Under the pieces are notes generated by a model. It was not told the origin of the DNA, did not search any database, and worked only from the letters and a program-made list of their open reading frames with translations. Below, piece by piece: positions 49,245 to 60,451 of a stretch of DNA of 64,000 nucleotides. The translations under genes were made by a program, and so were the position numbers. The number at the start of each line of letters is the position of its first letter. Position 1 is the stretch's first letter. The stretch is from Nautilus pompilius (lineage: Eukaryota > Mollusca > Cephalopoda > Nautilida > Nautilidae): positions 62,001 to 126,000 of the forward strand of contig JACATO010001688.1 in the NCBI GenBank assembly GCA_018389105.1, read 5' to 3'.

Positions 49245-49935
49245 ATACTCTCTTTCCCTGTACTGACGTCATATCACCTTCTGTCTGTACTGACGTCATA
49301 TCACTCTCTGTAATGACATCATATCACCTTTTCTCTCTGTACTGACGTCATATCACCTTCTCTCTGTACTGACGTCATATCACCTTCTCTCTGTAATGAC
49401 GTCATATCACCTTTTCTCTCTGTACTGACGTCATATCACTCTCTGTAATGACATCATATCACCTTTTCTCTCTGTACTGACGTCATATCACTCTCTGTAA
49501 TGACATCATATCACCTTTTCTCTTTGTACTGACGTCATATCACCTCTCTGTACTGACATAATCTCTCTGTACTGACTAATCTCTCTTTGTATTGACGTCA
49601 TATCACCTTCTCTGTACTGACGTCATATCACTCTCTGTAATGACATCATATCACCTTTTCTCTCTGTACTGACGTCATATCACCTCTCTGTACTGACATA
49701 ATCTCTCTCTGTACTGACGTCATATCACCTTCTCTGTACTAACGTCATATCACTCTCTGTAATGACATCATATCACCTTTTCTCTCTGTACTGACGTCAT
49801 ATCACCTCTCTGTACTGACATAATCTCTCTTTTTATTGTTTTATTGACGTCATATCACCTTCTCTGTACTGACGTCATATCACTCTCTGTAATGACATCA
49901 TATCACCTTTTCTCTCTGTACTGACGTAATCTATC
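49245..49935. repeat. TGACGTCA-type minisatellite, array 8 (CT orientation, longest)
   Basis: About 27 units. Type A is CTGTACTGACGTCATATCAC; type B is CTGTAATGACATCATATCAC followed by CTTTTCT. The C-to-A change before the core and the loss of the CpG always occur together in type B. A and B alternate over long parts, giving a higher-order unit of about 50 bp. A third type, CTGTACTGACATAATCTCT, recurs four times. Confidence 0.95.
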
Positions 49936-52900
49936 CCGCTCTCTAACAGTCTGTGGTATCACGCGAATCACAGAGAAGACGACGACAAGATTTGTGGAGA
50001 TACAAAAAACAAAAACAAAAAACGAAGTATTTGCAAAACGATTATTCACGCAGCCACATTCAAAGACACGGAAAATTGGGCAGAAAAAAGAATAGGTTAG
50101 GCTCTTGACGCCATGGCCAAAGCTCAAACAAATTTATCAGAATAAGTGGCCGCTCAGCTCCCAACAAATTTCAGTCTAAAAGAAACTGAGTATTCAACGA
50201 ATTAGAGTAGCAGCTAAAATCGTTTCTGCGATTCTAAATAAGCTAAATTTTCAAATTTATCATGATTCCCAGAATCTAAACGACGGCTCTTTTCTTAAGG
50301 TTTTTTTTCTTCCCGGAAGTGAAGATAAACGAATTTTCTTTCCAGAGCAGCCCATCTTCCCTTTCTTTCTGTAAATCAGGGAAGAGGGGTGCGTTCTCAA
50401 AAGTTCCGCGGAGTTCCAACGATTGCACGGAATTCGAGTACCGTAGCTCTGTCTGGGAATGGCGCTCTCCCCGTGTCTGCGCCTCACTCGCCGGTAAGGA
50501 CCCTACAGTAAGTCCTGACTGGTTTTGAGGGGCTGGTACCCGCGGCTACTGCTTTTCCGCGAGGAAACCCTTAGAGTTCGGGCAGCCCGCCTTGGATACA
50601 ACCCATCGACGACAAGACGTTCGCCCGCTTTCCCGCTGGCGTTTGTCCCTCCTCCCTGTCGACGTGGAAGGCGGCGGCCCCGAAGCTCAAAGCGCCGCGG
50701 CCCCCAAACGTCGTAGTGACCGCCCGGACCCCGTTCCCTTGTCCAACCATGGTCAGGATTTTGACTTCGAGTTTTACTCGAATGGAAAAGAATTTTCTTT
50801 TTTAACGTTTATTTTTTCGCCACGCGGATGTCCGATGTCCACGGAGGAGATAACCTGGCGATGCGGGGGGCAGTGCCACGGTTATCGGTTGGAGAAGCGT
50901 TACCCTTCTTCTCGAGGGAACCCGGCACTTCCGGAATCGGCAAGAAGAGCGCCATTGGCACTTTTCATCTTCTAAGACGTGAAGAAGCGATCAGAGGGAA
51001 CCCAGGCAATCTGCTGGCGGGGAAGAGCGAGACGAGAAGCCTATATTCCAGCAGAAAGGTACGGCCAGGCCGGAAGTCCCCCCTCCTAAATGAAAGTGAT
51101 TTGGAACCCACCGCCGTACTTCTGTCGATGCCATCTCGTCTAGCAGCGTCACGTTTCGAGGAAATGACGTCAGTCCCATAACAGCTAGATCGAGTTACAG
51201 TGGCTGCTCCGCCGTCTCCTTGCGATTAGTAAACCAATTAATAGCGTATCTCGAAAAAAGGACTTTGACGGAGTCGCTCTTATGCCGGAAATGACGTAAT
51301 CCGAGAGTTGTATAGCGGAAGATAAACGGTCTGTATACTGCGCGCACCGTTCACCTATTATTTTAGTTGACATATTTCCCACACCCCGACCAAAAACACA
51401 GGCAATTCTAATATAAACAGCTCTGTGGAACTTGGATGTTATAGATTACTAGATATGGCTTAAAGGTCCTATTAACGAACTTCGCAGTAGGTTACGCTGT
51501 ATTCTTGGCCCTGCCATTACCCGCAAACGACGATTATGTAAACTATTTTCTATTAGATTCAGAAAGAAAACGTAATAAAATCTTCCTGTTCCTTTTGTTG
51601 TTGTTGTTTCCTCTCAGATGGAAGTCTTCGAACCCGGCGGTTATTCATTTGCGAGGCAGGTATCGCGAACAAGCGTACATTCGGACTTCCGCTTTATTCC
51701 CGAACTCACTCGCCGAAAACTACCGCCTTCTAGTCCGCTCCGTGCTCAGTAATAATCTAGTGCGCTCAGAAAAGCATCGGAGCTGATGTTTTCTAATTAT
51801 AAGAGAATGAACGGTGAACGGATAGGATGAGCCGCGGGCACGGACGGCGGCGGCCATGGTATTGAGAAGGGAACACCAAGAAGAAACACGGCTGAAGTCT
51901 ACCGTGATGTCCTGGGCTCAACAGTCGTGGCCTGCTTCCACCACACCAGGTCAACAGAACTCGGCTCCCTACACTACACACCACTGCTTCTTCTACAGTA
52001 GCACCCCTACGTGAGACCCTTCGGCGTCCAGTCCCTGCGTTAAGCGGGCTCCCTAAACATAAAACGAATGGTCCCGTTCCGCCCCAGATCAGTATGCGGG
52101 GCCGCGTCGCCACGGCAACCAGCGCAATAGAGCCGCTCTCGGTCAGAAACGCACCGATATCCGGTGGGGAATGCGGTGAAGATCGATAAAGCATAGTATT
52201 GATAGGTTTGTGATCGGCGGGCAGGTTTTTCCTTACCCGTCAGAATGGCCTTTGATCACTTATTTAGAGATGATTTTTTTTTCTCATACACTCTCTCCTT
52301 ACCACGTGCATTTGTGGAGAACGGAAGTTCGGCTCACGGCCCCTGACGCAGTGCGTGCGTGCGCAGTTATCCCTACTATAAACAGACCGACTGGATTTAC
52401 GCTGTTTGCTGGAGAACGAGGGGGGGCAACAGAAGTCAGGAACCTCCTCGCAGTCTTGAAATGGCAACCTCTTTATATATCACATCAAGATTCACCATTA
52501 ACCCGTCGCCCACCAAGCAGAAGCGGAATCACCGCGTGGATCAGTTATCCGAGTCAAATATGGACATCAAATAATTAATTGTTTGTTGTTGTTGTTTTTT
52601 TTTTTTAAATTCCCATTTTCTTCTTATTTTTGGTAGGTTGGAAAATCCTCGCCCGACGACCGTCAGAATGTTTCTAGAATTATTCACTTTAAATTCCTTT
52701 TGGCTCCAAAGATGGATAAAAATATTCAAGTCAGCGGAGCTAAATAATAACCCCTCCCAACAAATCCCTGTATTTACTTGCAAAAAGTGACTCTTTAACT
52801 CCGCACGGATTATAGAACTGTTTTTTGTTGTTGTTGTTGTTGTTTGTTTTGATGTCTGGGTGAAACGACTGGAACTTTTATGTCTTTGTCCCCCCCATGA

Positions 52901-53370
52901 ACTCATGTAAGCGAACTGTCAAAACTGGCAATAATTAAAGAACATCAGTCTAATGACTGGCGTTCTTCGGAAAACACAAGCGATGCGGAAATAGCTTTTT
53001 GTTTTCTTAAATGGGTTAAATGGATTTACGCGACTGAAAAAGGCTATGCTTAAAGGGCAAACGTTCGGCCTTCCAGACTTAAGCTATAACTATATATAAA
53101 CGTCATTACGATTTAATAATCCAATCGTTGCCATCAGTAGTACTGGCCGGCGAGATTTCATTAGTTTGAAAAGAAATATATCACTCAATAGATTTACAAC
53201 GGAAACTTAATCGAATCGGATAGAGCAGGGATAGGATCAAAGCATGGAAATTATTCAAAAGTGGAGGTCACAATGGGTCAGGTATCTCAGCTTCCGGAAA
53301 TCAAAGGGGAGGCAACTCTGCATTTTTTTTAAAAAAATTTCTGTCGACTTCTCTTCCGCTTGTTCCGTAG
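49936..53370. other. Unrecognised sequence with CpG-rich patches
   Basis: No gene recognised. 50500-50750 is GC-rich. TGACGTCA occurs at 51165-51172. A minus-strand ATG at 51857 in near-ideal context (ACCATGG) opens a 45-codon frame starting MAAAVRARG, unrecognised. GTT tracts at 52576-52590 and 52830-52850. Confidence 0.5.
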
Positions 53371-53483
53371 ATGTTAGTAAAAGAAAAGCTGCGCGAGCTC
53401 CTGAACATCTCATACTGGCTTTGCCCCGGACAGGTGTCTTGCGTCTGGATATCGGTCAGCTGCCGGTGGATTTGCCCTGGCAG
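53371..53483 (+). CDS. Possible internal exon, 113 bp
   Basis: A pyrimidine-rich stretch ending in CGTAG (53366-53370) precedes the segment, and CAG|GTATAA follows at 53481-53489. Two frames stay open across it: one starts MLVKEKLRELLNISYW, the other reads DVSKRKAARAPEHL. No domain is recognised. The splice signals are the only evidence. Confidence 0.18.
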
Positions 53484-54305
53484 GTATAAAATAATAATAA
53501 TAAATAATTATATATATATGCACAAGAGAACCGACAGTCTGATAAGGGCTTTGTTTCCAGGTAACGACCCCGCTACCTTACGCTGATTACTATAATATGT
53601 GCACTATTTTAAAAAAAAGAAGAAGAAGAAGAAAATTTCCGATATCGATTTCTTCCATTATTTTACGATCTCGTCGATGAACGAGGCGAGTTTACCAGCA
53701 GAGAAGTCGTTGCCGTGCCCCTGAGCGCTAAAAAGTCCATCTGTTTAAGCCGTTCGATAATCCCGTGCCGACTCTCTCGGTAATCTAATCCGAACAAAGG
53801 GAAAAGGGGGATGTTAGTCTGCGAGAGAGGTGGGCAGCCTCGACACCGGAGAAACACGAACTCTGCCGTCAGCCGATGTCGGAATAAAAATAAACTTGAG
53901 CCTATTCATGAGATTGAACTGCTTATAATGAACTTCACACCAGATTAGCAGAACGAGGTTCAAATGTCAATAGGATATCGTACAGCTGTGCCAAGGTCGT
54001 GTTTGCCAAACTGAAATGGAATTTGCAGAGGTGTTTTTTTGTAAACTGAGGTCCCGGTTATTTCAGGGTAAGCGACCGTGAGTTTTAAATGGAAGGAAGT
54101 GCGCGACAACTTAAGAAGGGTCATTGCAGAGTGGCTGCCATGGTGAAGGAGCACGGCGAGCACAGAGGGGCGGGGCCACCGCTCGGGTCTGAGATAGAGA
54201 GTTATCCACCAGGCTCCTGATCTAAACAATACCCTGGCAAATTTTAAAGGTAGTCTGTCCTGCAGGCCAAGATTTCACCTCTGATGTCTCTAATAATTCA
54301 AGGTC
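53484..54305. other. Unrecognised sequence
   Basis: No gene recognised. A small AAT/TA tract lies at 53491-53518 and an AAG tract at 53617-53633. Confidence 0.5.
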
Positions 54306-55095
54306 TTAACGCCCATATAACATAAATATACCGCTGAAACGCCCATATAACATAAATATACGGCTGTAACGCTCATATAACATAAATATACGGCTGTAAC
54401 GCTCATATAACATAAATATACGGCTGTAACACCCATATAACATAAATATACGGCTGTAACGCTCATATAACATAAATATACGGCTGTAACGCTCATATAA
54501 CATAAATATACGGCTGTAACGCCCATATAACATAAATATACGGCTGTAACGCCCATATAACATAAATATACGGCTGTAACGCCCATATAACATAAATATA
54601 CGGCTGTAACGCCCATATAACATAAATATACGGCTGTAACGCTCATATAACATAAATATAATAAACGGCTGTAACACCCATATAACATAAATAACGGCTG
54701 TAACGCTCATATAACATAAATATACGGCTGTAACGCTCATATAACATAAATATACGGCTGTAACGCCCATATAACATAAATATACGGCTGTAACGCCCAT
54801 ATAACATAAATATACGGCTGTAACGCCCATATAACATAAATATACGGCTGTAACGCTCATATAACATAAATATACGGCTGTAACGCTCATATAACATAAA
54901 TATACGGCTGTAACGCTCATATAACATAAATATACGGCTGTAACGCTCATATAACATAAATATACGGCTATAACGCTCATATAACATAAATATACGGCTG
55001 TAACGCTCATATAACATAAATATACGGCTATAACACTCATATAACATAAATATACGGCTATAACGCCCATATAACATAAATATACGGCTGTGACG
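54306..55095 (+). repeat. 30-bp minisatellite, about 26 copies
   Basis: Unit CGGCTGTAACGCYCATATAA followed by CATAAATATA, exactly 30 bp, with very low divergence. Variants are confined to a few sites: GCCC, GCTC, ACCC or ACTC, and GGCTG or GGCTA. One irregular junction lies at 54658-54695, where units are 2-5 bases off length. The unit length is a multiple of three and lacks minus-strand stops, so frames of 132-254 codons repeating YLCYMGVTAV or IFMLYGRYSR run through it. I regard these as artefacts because two minus frames are open at once. Confidence 0.97.
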
Positions 55096-55655
55096 CTTAA
55101 ACGCCGTTTCTTTTTTTTTATTTTTAATCCACTGAATTTTTAAAATCTATTTTTTTTTAATAAAAGAGGGAGTTTTAAAGGTGCTCAGTTCCTTTTTTTT
55201 TTTTTTTTTAGGTACACAAATATTTTCCGAAAGGATCCGTACTGGATAAAGCTGAGTGTGACAGAGACTGGTTTACTATTCAGTTAGGAATTCAATGGCG
55301 AAGAATCCTATTTTGAACAGAGATTTGTATTTTTTAAAAAAAGTAGTTTCTGTTTTTTAGAGGAAACCAGTAGTTCATTTAATTAATTTACCATGAACTA
55401 ACTGATCGATAGCTGTGGGCGTTCGATAATTAAGTCAAAACGTACAGACTTCAAAGGGGACAGGTAAACAGGTAAATAAACGAGTAAAGGTTATTATAGT
55501 TGAATGCAGAAAAGCGAGACGGGATTCAGCAGGTAACAGTTTCGACGAGCGGAATCATCGAGAACGAAGGACAAGTCTCACGCGGTTTGTGGGTTGGTGG
55601 CGCCACTGGGACGGTAAGGGAAATGAGGTGACGTCAACTAGGACGGGAAAGAAAG
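55096..55655. promoter_or_regulatory. Upstream sequence with possible promoter at its end
   Basis: Mostly unrecognised, with T and A runs at 55110-55215. The last 50 bases hold TGACGTCA (55629-55636), a GGACGGGAAAG segment and AAGATGGCGGC (55653-55663). A CRE octamer upstream of a YY1-type site overlapping the start codon is a common layout in animal promoters of housekeeping genes. No TATA box is evident. Confidence 0.25.
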
Positions 55656-55820
55656 ATGGCGGCGTTATTTTTAAAAAGTCCCTTCTGGATTTGGGTATAT
55701 GGGCGATTTGTTGAGGCCTGCGAAAGAAATAGAAAATTTGGCGGATGTGTACTTAGCAAATTCACCAAATTTATCACCGAGTCCCTTTATTTGATGAAAT
55801 CACAGACATCGTCGCAATGA
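55656..55820 (+). CDS. Hypothetical 54-residue protein or first exon
   Basis: The start codon lies in GAAAGATGGCGGCG, with A at -3 and G at +4. The frame begins MAALFLKSPFWIWVYG and ends KSQTSSQ with TGA at 55818-55820. The N-terminal third is hydrophobic and aromatic (FLKSPFWIWVYG), followed by a basic Cys-containing stretch (VEACERNRKFGGC). Conceivably a short membrane-associated peptide, but no family is recognised. A donor-like GG|GTATAT inside the frame could make it a first exon instead. It stands out because start context, upstream CRE and YY1-type motif coincide. Confidence 0.3.
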   Translation: MAALFLKSPFWIWVYGRFVEACERNRKFGGCVLSKFTKFITESLYLMKSQTSSQ

Positions 55821-56439
55821 ACGATCGTGAAAGCTGCAGTTTGGTCGTGGCCTGACCTCTCGCTGCACGAGACTGTAACAGGTCTAATGGATTGCTGACA
55901 TATTTGAACGTTTGTAAGATTACCTCTTATTTGTGTTAATCCTATTTTTATTTGACAGTTTATGTAACATAACCTAATCGGATCTTGTCAGCATCGTCCA
56001 GCCGCGAGGATGTTGTGAGCTAGAACTGCAAGCTTTTATTTCAAGCTATGTTCTTGATGGATGAGAGAGAGAGAGAGAGATGGAGAGAGATGGAGAGAGA
56101 GAGCGTGTGTGTAGTAAAACAATTACAATGAGTCAAATGGAGTATCTAAAAATAGGTAATCTCGTCTAATCTGTTTCCAAACGGAATACTACGGATGTTA
56201 CACCTATTTTTGGAAGGGGCGATGAAATGTTATCTTGGTAATTAGGGATCATTCAGCTTAACCCTAGCAGTACGAACGATTTTAGACTCCTTCAAGAAAG
56301 ACAGCCTACAAAGTTATCTGAATAAAGTAATACTTTTAAAAAGATCACCAGCACTACTTTCTTGCTTAATAATTCTTCTGGACCCTTTAGACGACTTAAC
56401 TAATGGTAAAAATCAAAACTAATCCTGTTTGTTGCTACT
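55821..56439. other. Unrecognised sequence
   Basis: No gene recognised. A GA tract lies at 56064-56103. Confidence 0.5.
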
Positions 56440-56805
56440 TTAATACAGCTTCTCTGAGAAAGTTCCACATAAAAGACGAATAAAAAATGTTAACAGTGTA
56501 TTAGACGACATTCGTAACGCAATAGTGTCATCACCCTCACACGAACAAGCTCTAGTGGTGTGCCGCAGGGTCTGTTTTAAGACTACCGTTGTTTTGTTTT
56601 TTGTTTTTTGTTTTTTTTTCATTTATACAAATAATATATGATAGTTTGTTGGAGGTTAATACTAATGTTTGCAAATCCCAGTGTTAACACTGAAAAGGAC
56701 AAATATTTTAAAGGTAAATTTGAGTAACTTATTAGGTAAGTTAGATAACTAAAAACTAAAATTTATTAGGAAATAAATAAGATTAACCAAAAGGACAACG
56801 GAAAT
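56440..56805 (+). pseudogene. Decayed LINE reverse-transcriptase relic 3
   Basis: SSGVPQG at 56549-56570 is an exact reverse-transcriptase motif. It is followed, after a small deletion, by LPLF-like sequence, a T-rich expansion and FIYTNNI, like the usual FxIYINDI. Further on TLKRTNILKVNLSNLLG (about 56685-56735) matches the QxDLxNLLxW region. The catalytic YADD is missing. A TTA microsatellite follows directly, possibly grown from a 3' tail. Confidence 0.55.
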
Positions 56806-56814
56806 AATCAAAAT

Positions 56815-56821
56815 TTTATTA

Positions 56822-56857
<36 letters not shown>

Positions 56858-56872
56858 TATTATTATTATTAT

Positions 56873-56928
<56 letters not shown>

Positions 56929-56931
56929 GTA
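56815..56931. repeat. (TTA)n(GTA)n compound microsatellite
   Basis: About nineteen TTA triplets switch abruptly at 56873 to about nineteen GTA triplets. Confidence 0.95.
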
Positions 56932-57465
56932 TATGGGAACACTGAACTGAGAAAATGCAGTTTCAGAAGAATTATATTAGTAATTATTGTCAAACGGAAT
57001 TTTACATGTATGAACAGTACATTTCAGCTTTAGGCGATCGGCGCCTGGTGGGATGGTGGTAGCGGCTATTTACAGAAAAATCGACAATAAAAATAGAAGT
57101 AAAAAGTTCTAGTTCTGTTGTATACATGCTTGTCTCAAAGTGGTATTCACAATTGCTGAAAGAACCCTGCTAAAATTATTTCTAGAATAAACAAAACGAT
57201 CCCTTATTTTACAGTCTCTGTTTGAATACAGTTCTCTAAGTCAAACCCTGACACCAGAAAGATCCTTGTCAGGTGAACAGGTTGCCGCATCAGTAGGGTT
57301 GTATCTCTTTCAACAACCCTACCAAACCAGACATGTGTCTTGTTCCCCGTCAGCGCACCTGTTATACAGCTTTTATCATCCTCATTATTTTTTATTTTGT
57401 GATACTATTTATTACCACTTTAAATCAATTCATTTATTATGTTACGGTGAAACTTTTTGACTTTT
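56932..57465. other. Unrecognised sequence with a 10-bp hairpin
   Basis: No gene recognised. GTAGGGTTGT (57293-57302) and its exact inverse (57313-57322) enclose a 10-base loop. Confidence 0.5.
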
Positions 57466-57653
<188 letters not shown>

Positions 57654-58094
57654 ATAAGTTATTATTTAGAAAAGGAAGCGAATGAATTTCTGAACATTTT
57701 GTACGTAAAGAGCAATTATTGACCAAATATCGTTCTAATTTCCCAGAGTTTTGTCGCCTTTATCTCTTTAGAACAGCATCAGGATCCGTCCGCGTGTCCG
57801 TTCACACTGAAAGAATTCCGCCTAAAGGAAGCAGCTACGTTTCTCTAACTCCGTGTCTGCCTGACATGTCGCTTCGTTCTCGCTTTCAGCTAAAGATATA
57901 ACTAGTGTTCAGTTTACTTTGTTTGCTACAAAGAGGTAGGAAGGCATTTTGACCAATATAAGGACCCAGAGGACAAAGGTGGGGTAGGGAAATGCCTGTT
58001 AATTTTATTTTAAAGCTGGTTTGCACTGTTATTATTAACAATTACTGCTGATAGCTGACTTTATCTAAAAACTCTGACTCGGAGGATTTTGAAA
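57654..58094. other. Unrecognised sequence
   Basis: No gene recognised. Confidence 0.5.
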
Positions 58095-58480
58095 TGGAGA
58101 GAGAGAGAGAGAGAAGAGATGCGATGACGTCAGCACAGAGATAGATGATGTCATTACAGAAAAAAGGAGATGACGTCAGTACAGAGAGAAGGAGGAGAGA
58201 GAGATAAGAGAGATGGAGAGAGAGTGGAGAGAGAGAGATATGAGATGACGTCAGCACAGAGATAGATGATGTCATTACAGAAAAAGAGAGATGACGTCAG
58301 TACAGAGATGATGATGTCATTACAGAGAGATGACATCAGTACAGAGAGAGAGGGAGAGAGAGAGAGAGAGAGATGGTGGAGAGAGATGGAGAAGAGAAGA
58401 GATGAGATGACGTCAGCACAGATAGAGAATGATGTCATTACAGAGAGATTACATCAGTCAGTAGAGAGAGAGAGAGAACA
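58095..58480. repeat. TGACGTCA-type minisatellite, array 9 (GA orientation)
   Basis: A composite repeat of GATGACGTCAGCACAGAGA, GATGATGTCATTACAGAA and GATGACGTCAGTACAGAGA, seen nearly complete twice (from 58123 and from 58246) and in part again from 58407. The TGATGTCA variant is always followed by TTACAG, so two changes are linked. Confidence 0.95.
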
Positions 58481-59306
58481 AAGGATACTTTTTGAGACAG
58501 AAAGGTGAGTGGAACATTGAAGTTATCCGCGTTCACAGCGCCTCGCCGTGCCAAGCTCAACTGCGCAAAATTGGGTGGGTTTTGACGCTCTGACGCAGAA
58601 AAACGGGTGGAGGTGCCGGACACGCGGTCCGCGGAAGGTTAAACCCGACCCCAAATGAATGGCCGCAGAAAGATACAGCGCAAGGAGTGGACCTAGCCTA
58701 CATTCGTGAGTCGGGGAGGAACGCGTTTTGACCTTCGCTTCGTATTCTTTTAAATCTTGATTTCTATTGGAAAGCGGCATCCGTGCGGGCTCGTCAAATT
58801 GCTGATGGAGGTAGTCGCAAGGCAGAAGTGATGGTCGGAGCAGCTGGCCCGGAAAGGGTGAAGGTGAAGCAAACCGTACTGCTAGCCCACCCACGCGGAT
58901 CATGTCTGAAACAGATGAAAACCGTTACGTAAACATATTCTGCACTGAATACCGAACGTATCTGGCCTGCACGTGTTCCGGGGTCGGGGTTTACGGGTGT
59001 AGGCCCTTGTTTACGTGATCCTTATTTTGATAAAGTTACATTTTCTTGGCTCTGTGGCCAAAACAAGAGGAGAGGCGGCCTACCTGCGGTTGCATGTCTT
59101 CGGCTTCGGTTTCGGAATCGTCCTCCGAGTGGCTTCCAATGAAGTATCGAGAACGAGGTATCGACACGCATACGGTTACACACTCTGCGTCTGTCTAAAC
59201 ACTACATCCGCTTCCGGTTCATCCACTCCCCCCCTCAACGTTTTTTATGCGGCGGCCGGATATCTTTAGTCTTCCCATAGAACGGAAGCAGCGGAGTTAG
59301 GGTAAA
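58481..59306. other. Unrecognised CpG-containing sequence, possible upstream region
   Basis: No gene recognised. Near the end are ETS-like motifs CGCTTCCGG (59209) and ACGGAAGC (59282) in GC-rich DNA, just before the start candidate at 59307. Confidence 0.4.
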
Positions 59307-59333
59307 ATGGCTGCCGCCGCCGTTATAAGTTTG
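59307..59333 (+). CDS. Candidate first coding exon, 9 codons
   Basis: ATG at 59307 in context TAAAATGGC (A at -3, G at +4) gives MAAAAVISL and runs directly into GTAAGT, a full-consensus 5' splice site after TTG. ETS-like motifs lie within 100 bases upstream and the region is GC-rich. Very short Ala-rich first exons are common in animal genes. No partner exon is identified: the segment at 60283 is a possibility only. The gene is not recognised. Confidence 0.3.
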
Positions 59334-60104
59334 GTAAGTCCTTCGCACGGATCATCCTTAGCGTCTGTCGATACAGGTGAGCGAGCGTCGTCGTCATGGC
59401 CGCCAGGAGAGCCCTGAGTGATCGCTTTAAATACAAACACCACGCAGCCCTTATGCGCAGGAGTGGAGAGGACCAAAAGACGGTCGGTGGTACCTGGAGT
59501 CTGCGCTCGCCCGCTCCCTCCTTCTCTCGAGACCCCCACGCTGCTTAACTCGAAATGGCGCCGAGGACCGTGCCCGAGACAGCGCGTGAAACATGCTATA
59601 ACAGGGTTCGGGGGGGGGAATAAGGGTCTGAACTTTCACCCGCGACTGCTCCGAACGGGAGGAGCTCAGCCAACCGGTCTTCACATCAAGTCATCCTAGC
59701 TGACGGCGCCGTTTGGGCGAATTACACTTAGAAATTGTTGCGACCCGCGACAAAACGGGTGCAAGTTTAGCCAGCCCACTACGAGTTAATGAGTGGAGTG
59801 ATTTCGGCGGGTGCCGCGTAGGCAGAGGGGGCTTTTCGTCGTCGTCCGTTTTCTTGCTCACGACTTTTCGAGTAGCACGCGAGACTCCGCGAGTTTACCG
59901 TAAGGCGCCACACGTCGGGAGAACTGGGCAACGAGACGAGAATTTTACGTCACCCTTTATAGACCGGCCATAGATGTAGTGGTTCGTGTCTTACTTAATG
60001 AATATGGGGGGGTGATAGCGATTCCTGGGCGGATATCGGTTCTTGTGGGGAATCTGTTGGAATTCATCAGTGAAAGCCATTTTCCCAAAAATGGCTATAA
60101 AGTA
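59334..60104. other. Unrecognised GC-rich sequence
   Basis: If the exon at 59307 is real this is intron. It contains a second ATG in good context at 59396 (GTCATGGCCGCC, a 7-codon frame) and a nine-G run at 59610-59618. The open frames at 59418-59973 have no domain. Confidence 0.45.
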
Positions 60105-60106
60105 CA

Positions 60107-60150
<44 letters not shown>

Positions 60151-60162
60151 TGGAGAGAAAGA

Positions 60163-60193
<31 letters not shown>
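60105..60193. repeat. (GA)n(CA)n compound microsatellite
   Basis: Starts AAAGTACAGAGAGAG, the same GTACAGAGAG as in the TGACGTCA minisatellite but without the octamer, then GA and CA runs. Confidence 0.95.
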
Positions 60194-60194
<1 letters not shown>

Positions 60195-60282
60195 AAACCA
60201 AAGATGATTCTATAACTTAAAAGCTAAATCAGGCAACTGCTGTTGAGACTCCCGATCGATGTTCTCATTGCTTTTTAAACAG

Positions 60283-60451
60283 GTTTCCTCGGGCATTTCG
60301 GAAACAGTGACATGGCTGCGCACGGAAAACGATGGGGTGTTGGCAGCCCGATCAAGAGGGCTAAAGGTTGGCCATGGACGAGGCGACGGGAAGAACATGG
60401 TGGTTCTGAACATGGACGCGACCGGAATCCGATCTGGGATCGACTCACCAG
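60283..60451 (+). CDS. Possible internal exon, 169 bp
   Basis: A T-rich run ending AAACAG (60277-60282) precedes it and ACCAG|GTGCTG follows. One frame is open across it and beyond (VSSGISETVTWLRTEND, then GHGRGDGKNMVVLNMD), ending at a stop near 60498. Composition is more coding-like than most of the window, but no domain is recognised. It lies 950 bases after the candidate exon at 59307 on the same strand. Confidence 0.22.

Noticed and set aside
54306..55077. Minus-strand frames of 132-254 codons with repeated YLCYMGVTAV and IFMLYGRYSR
   Set aside because: They follow from a 30-bp unit (a multiple of three) without stops. Two registers are open together, there is no start context, and variation is not synonymous-biased by eye.
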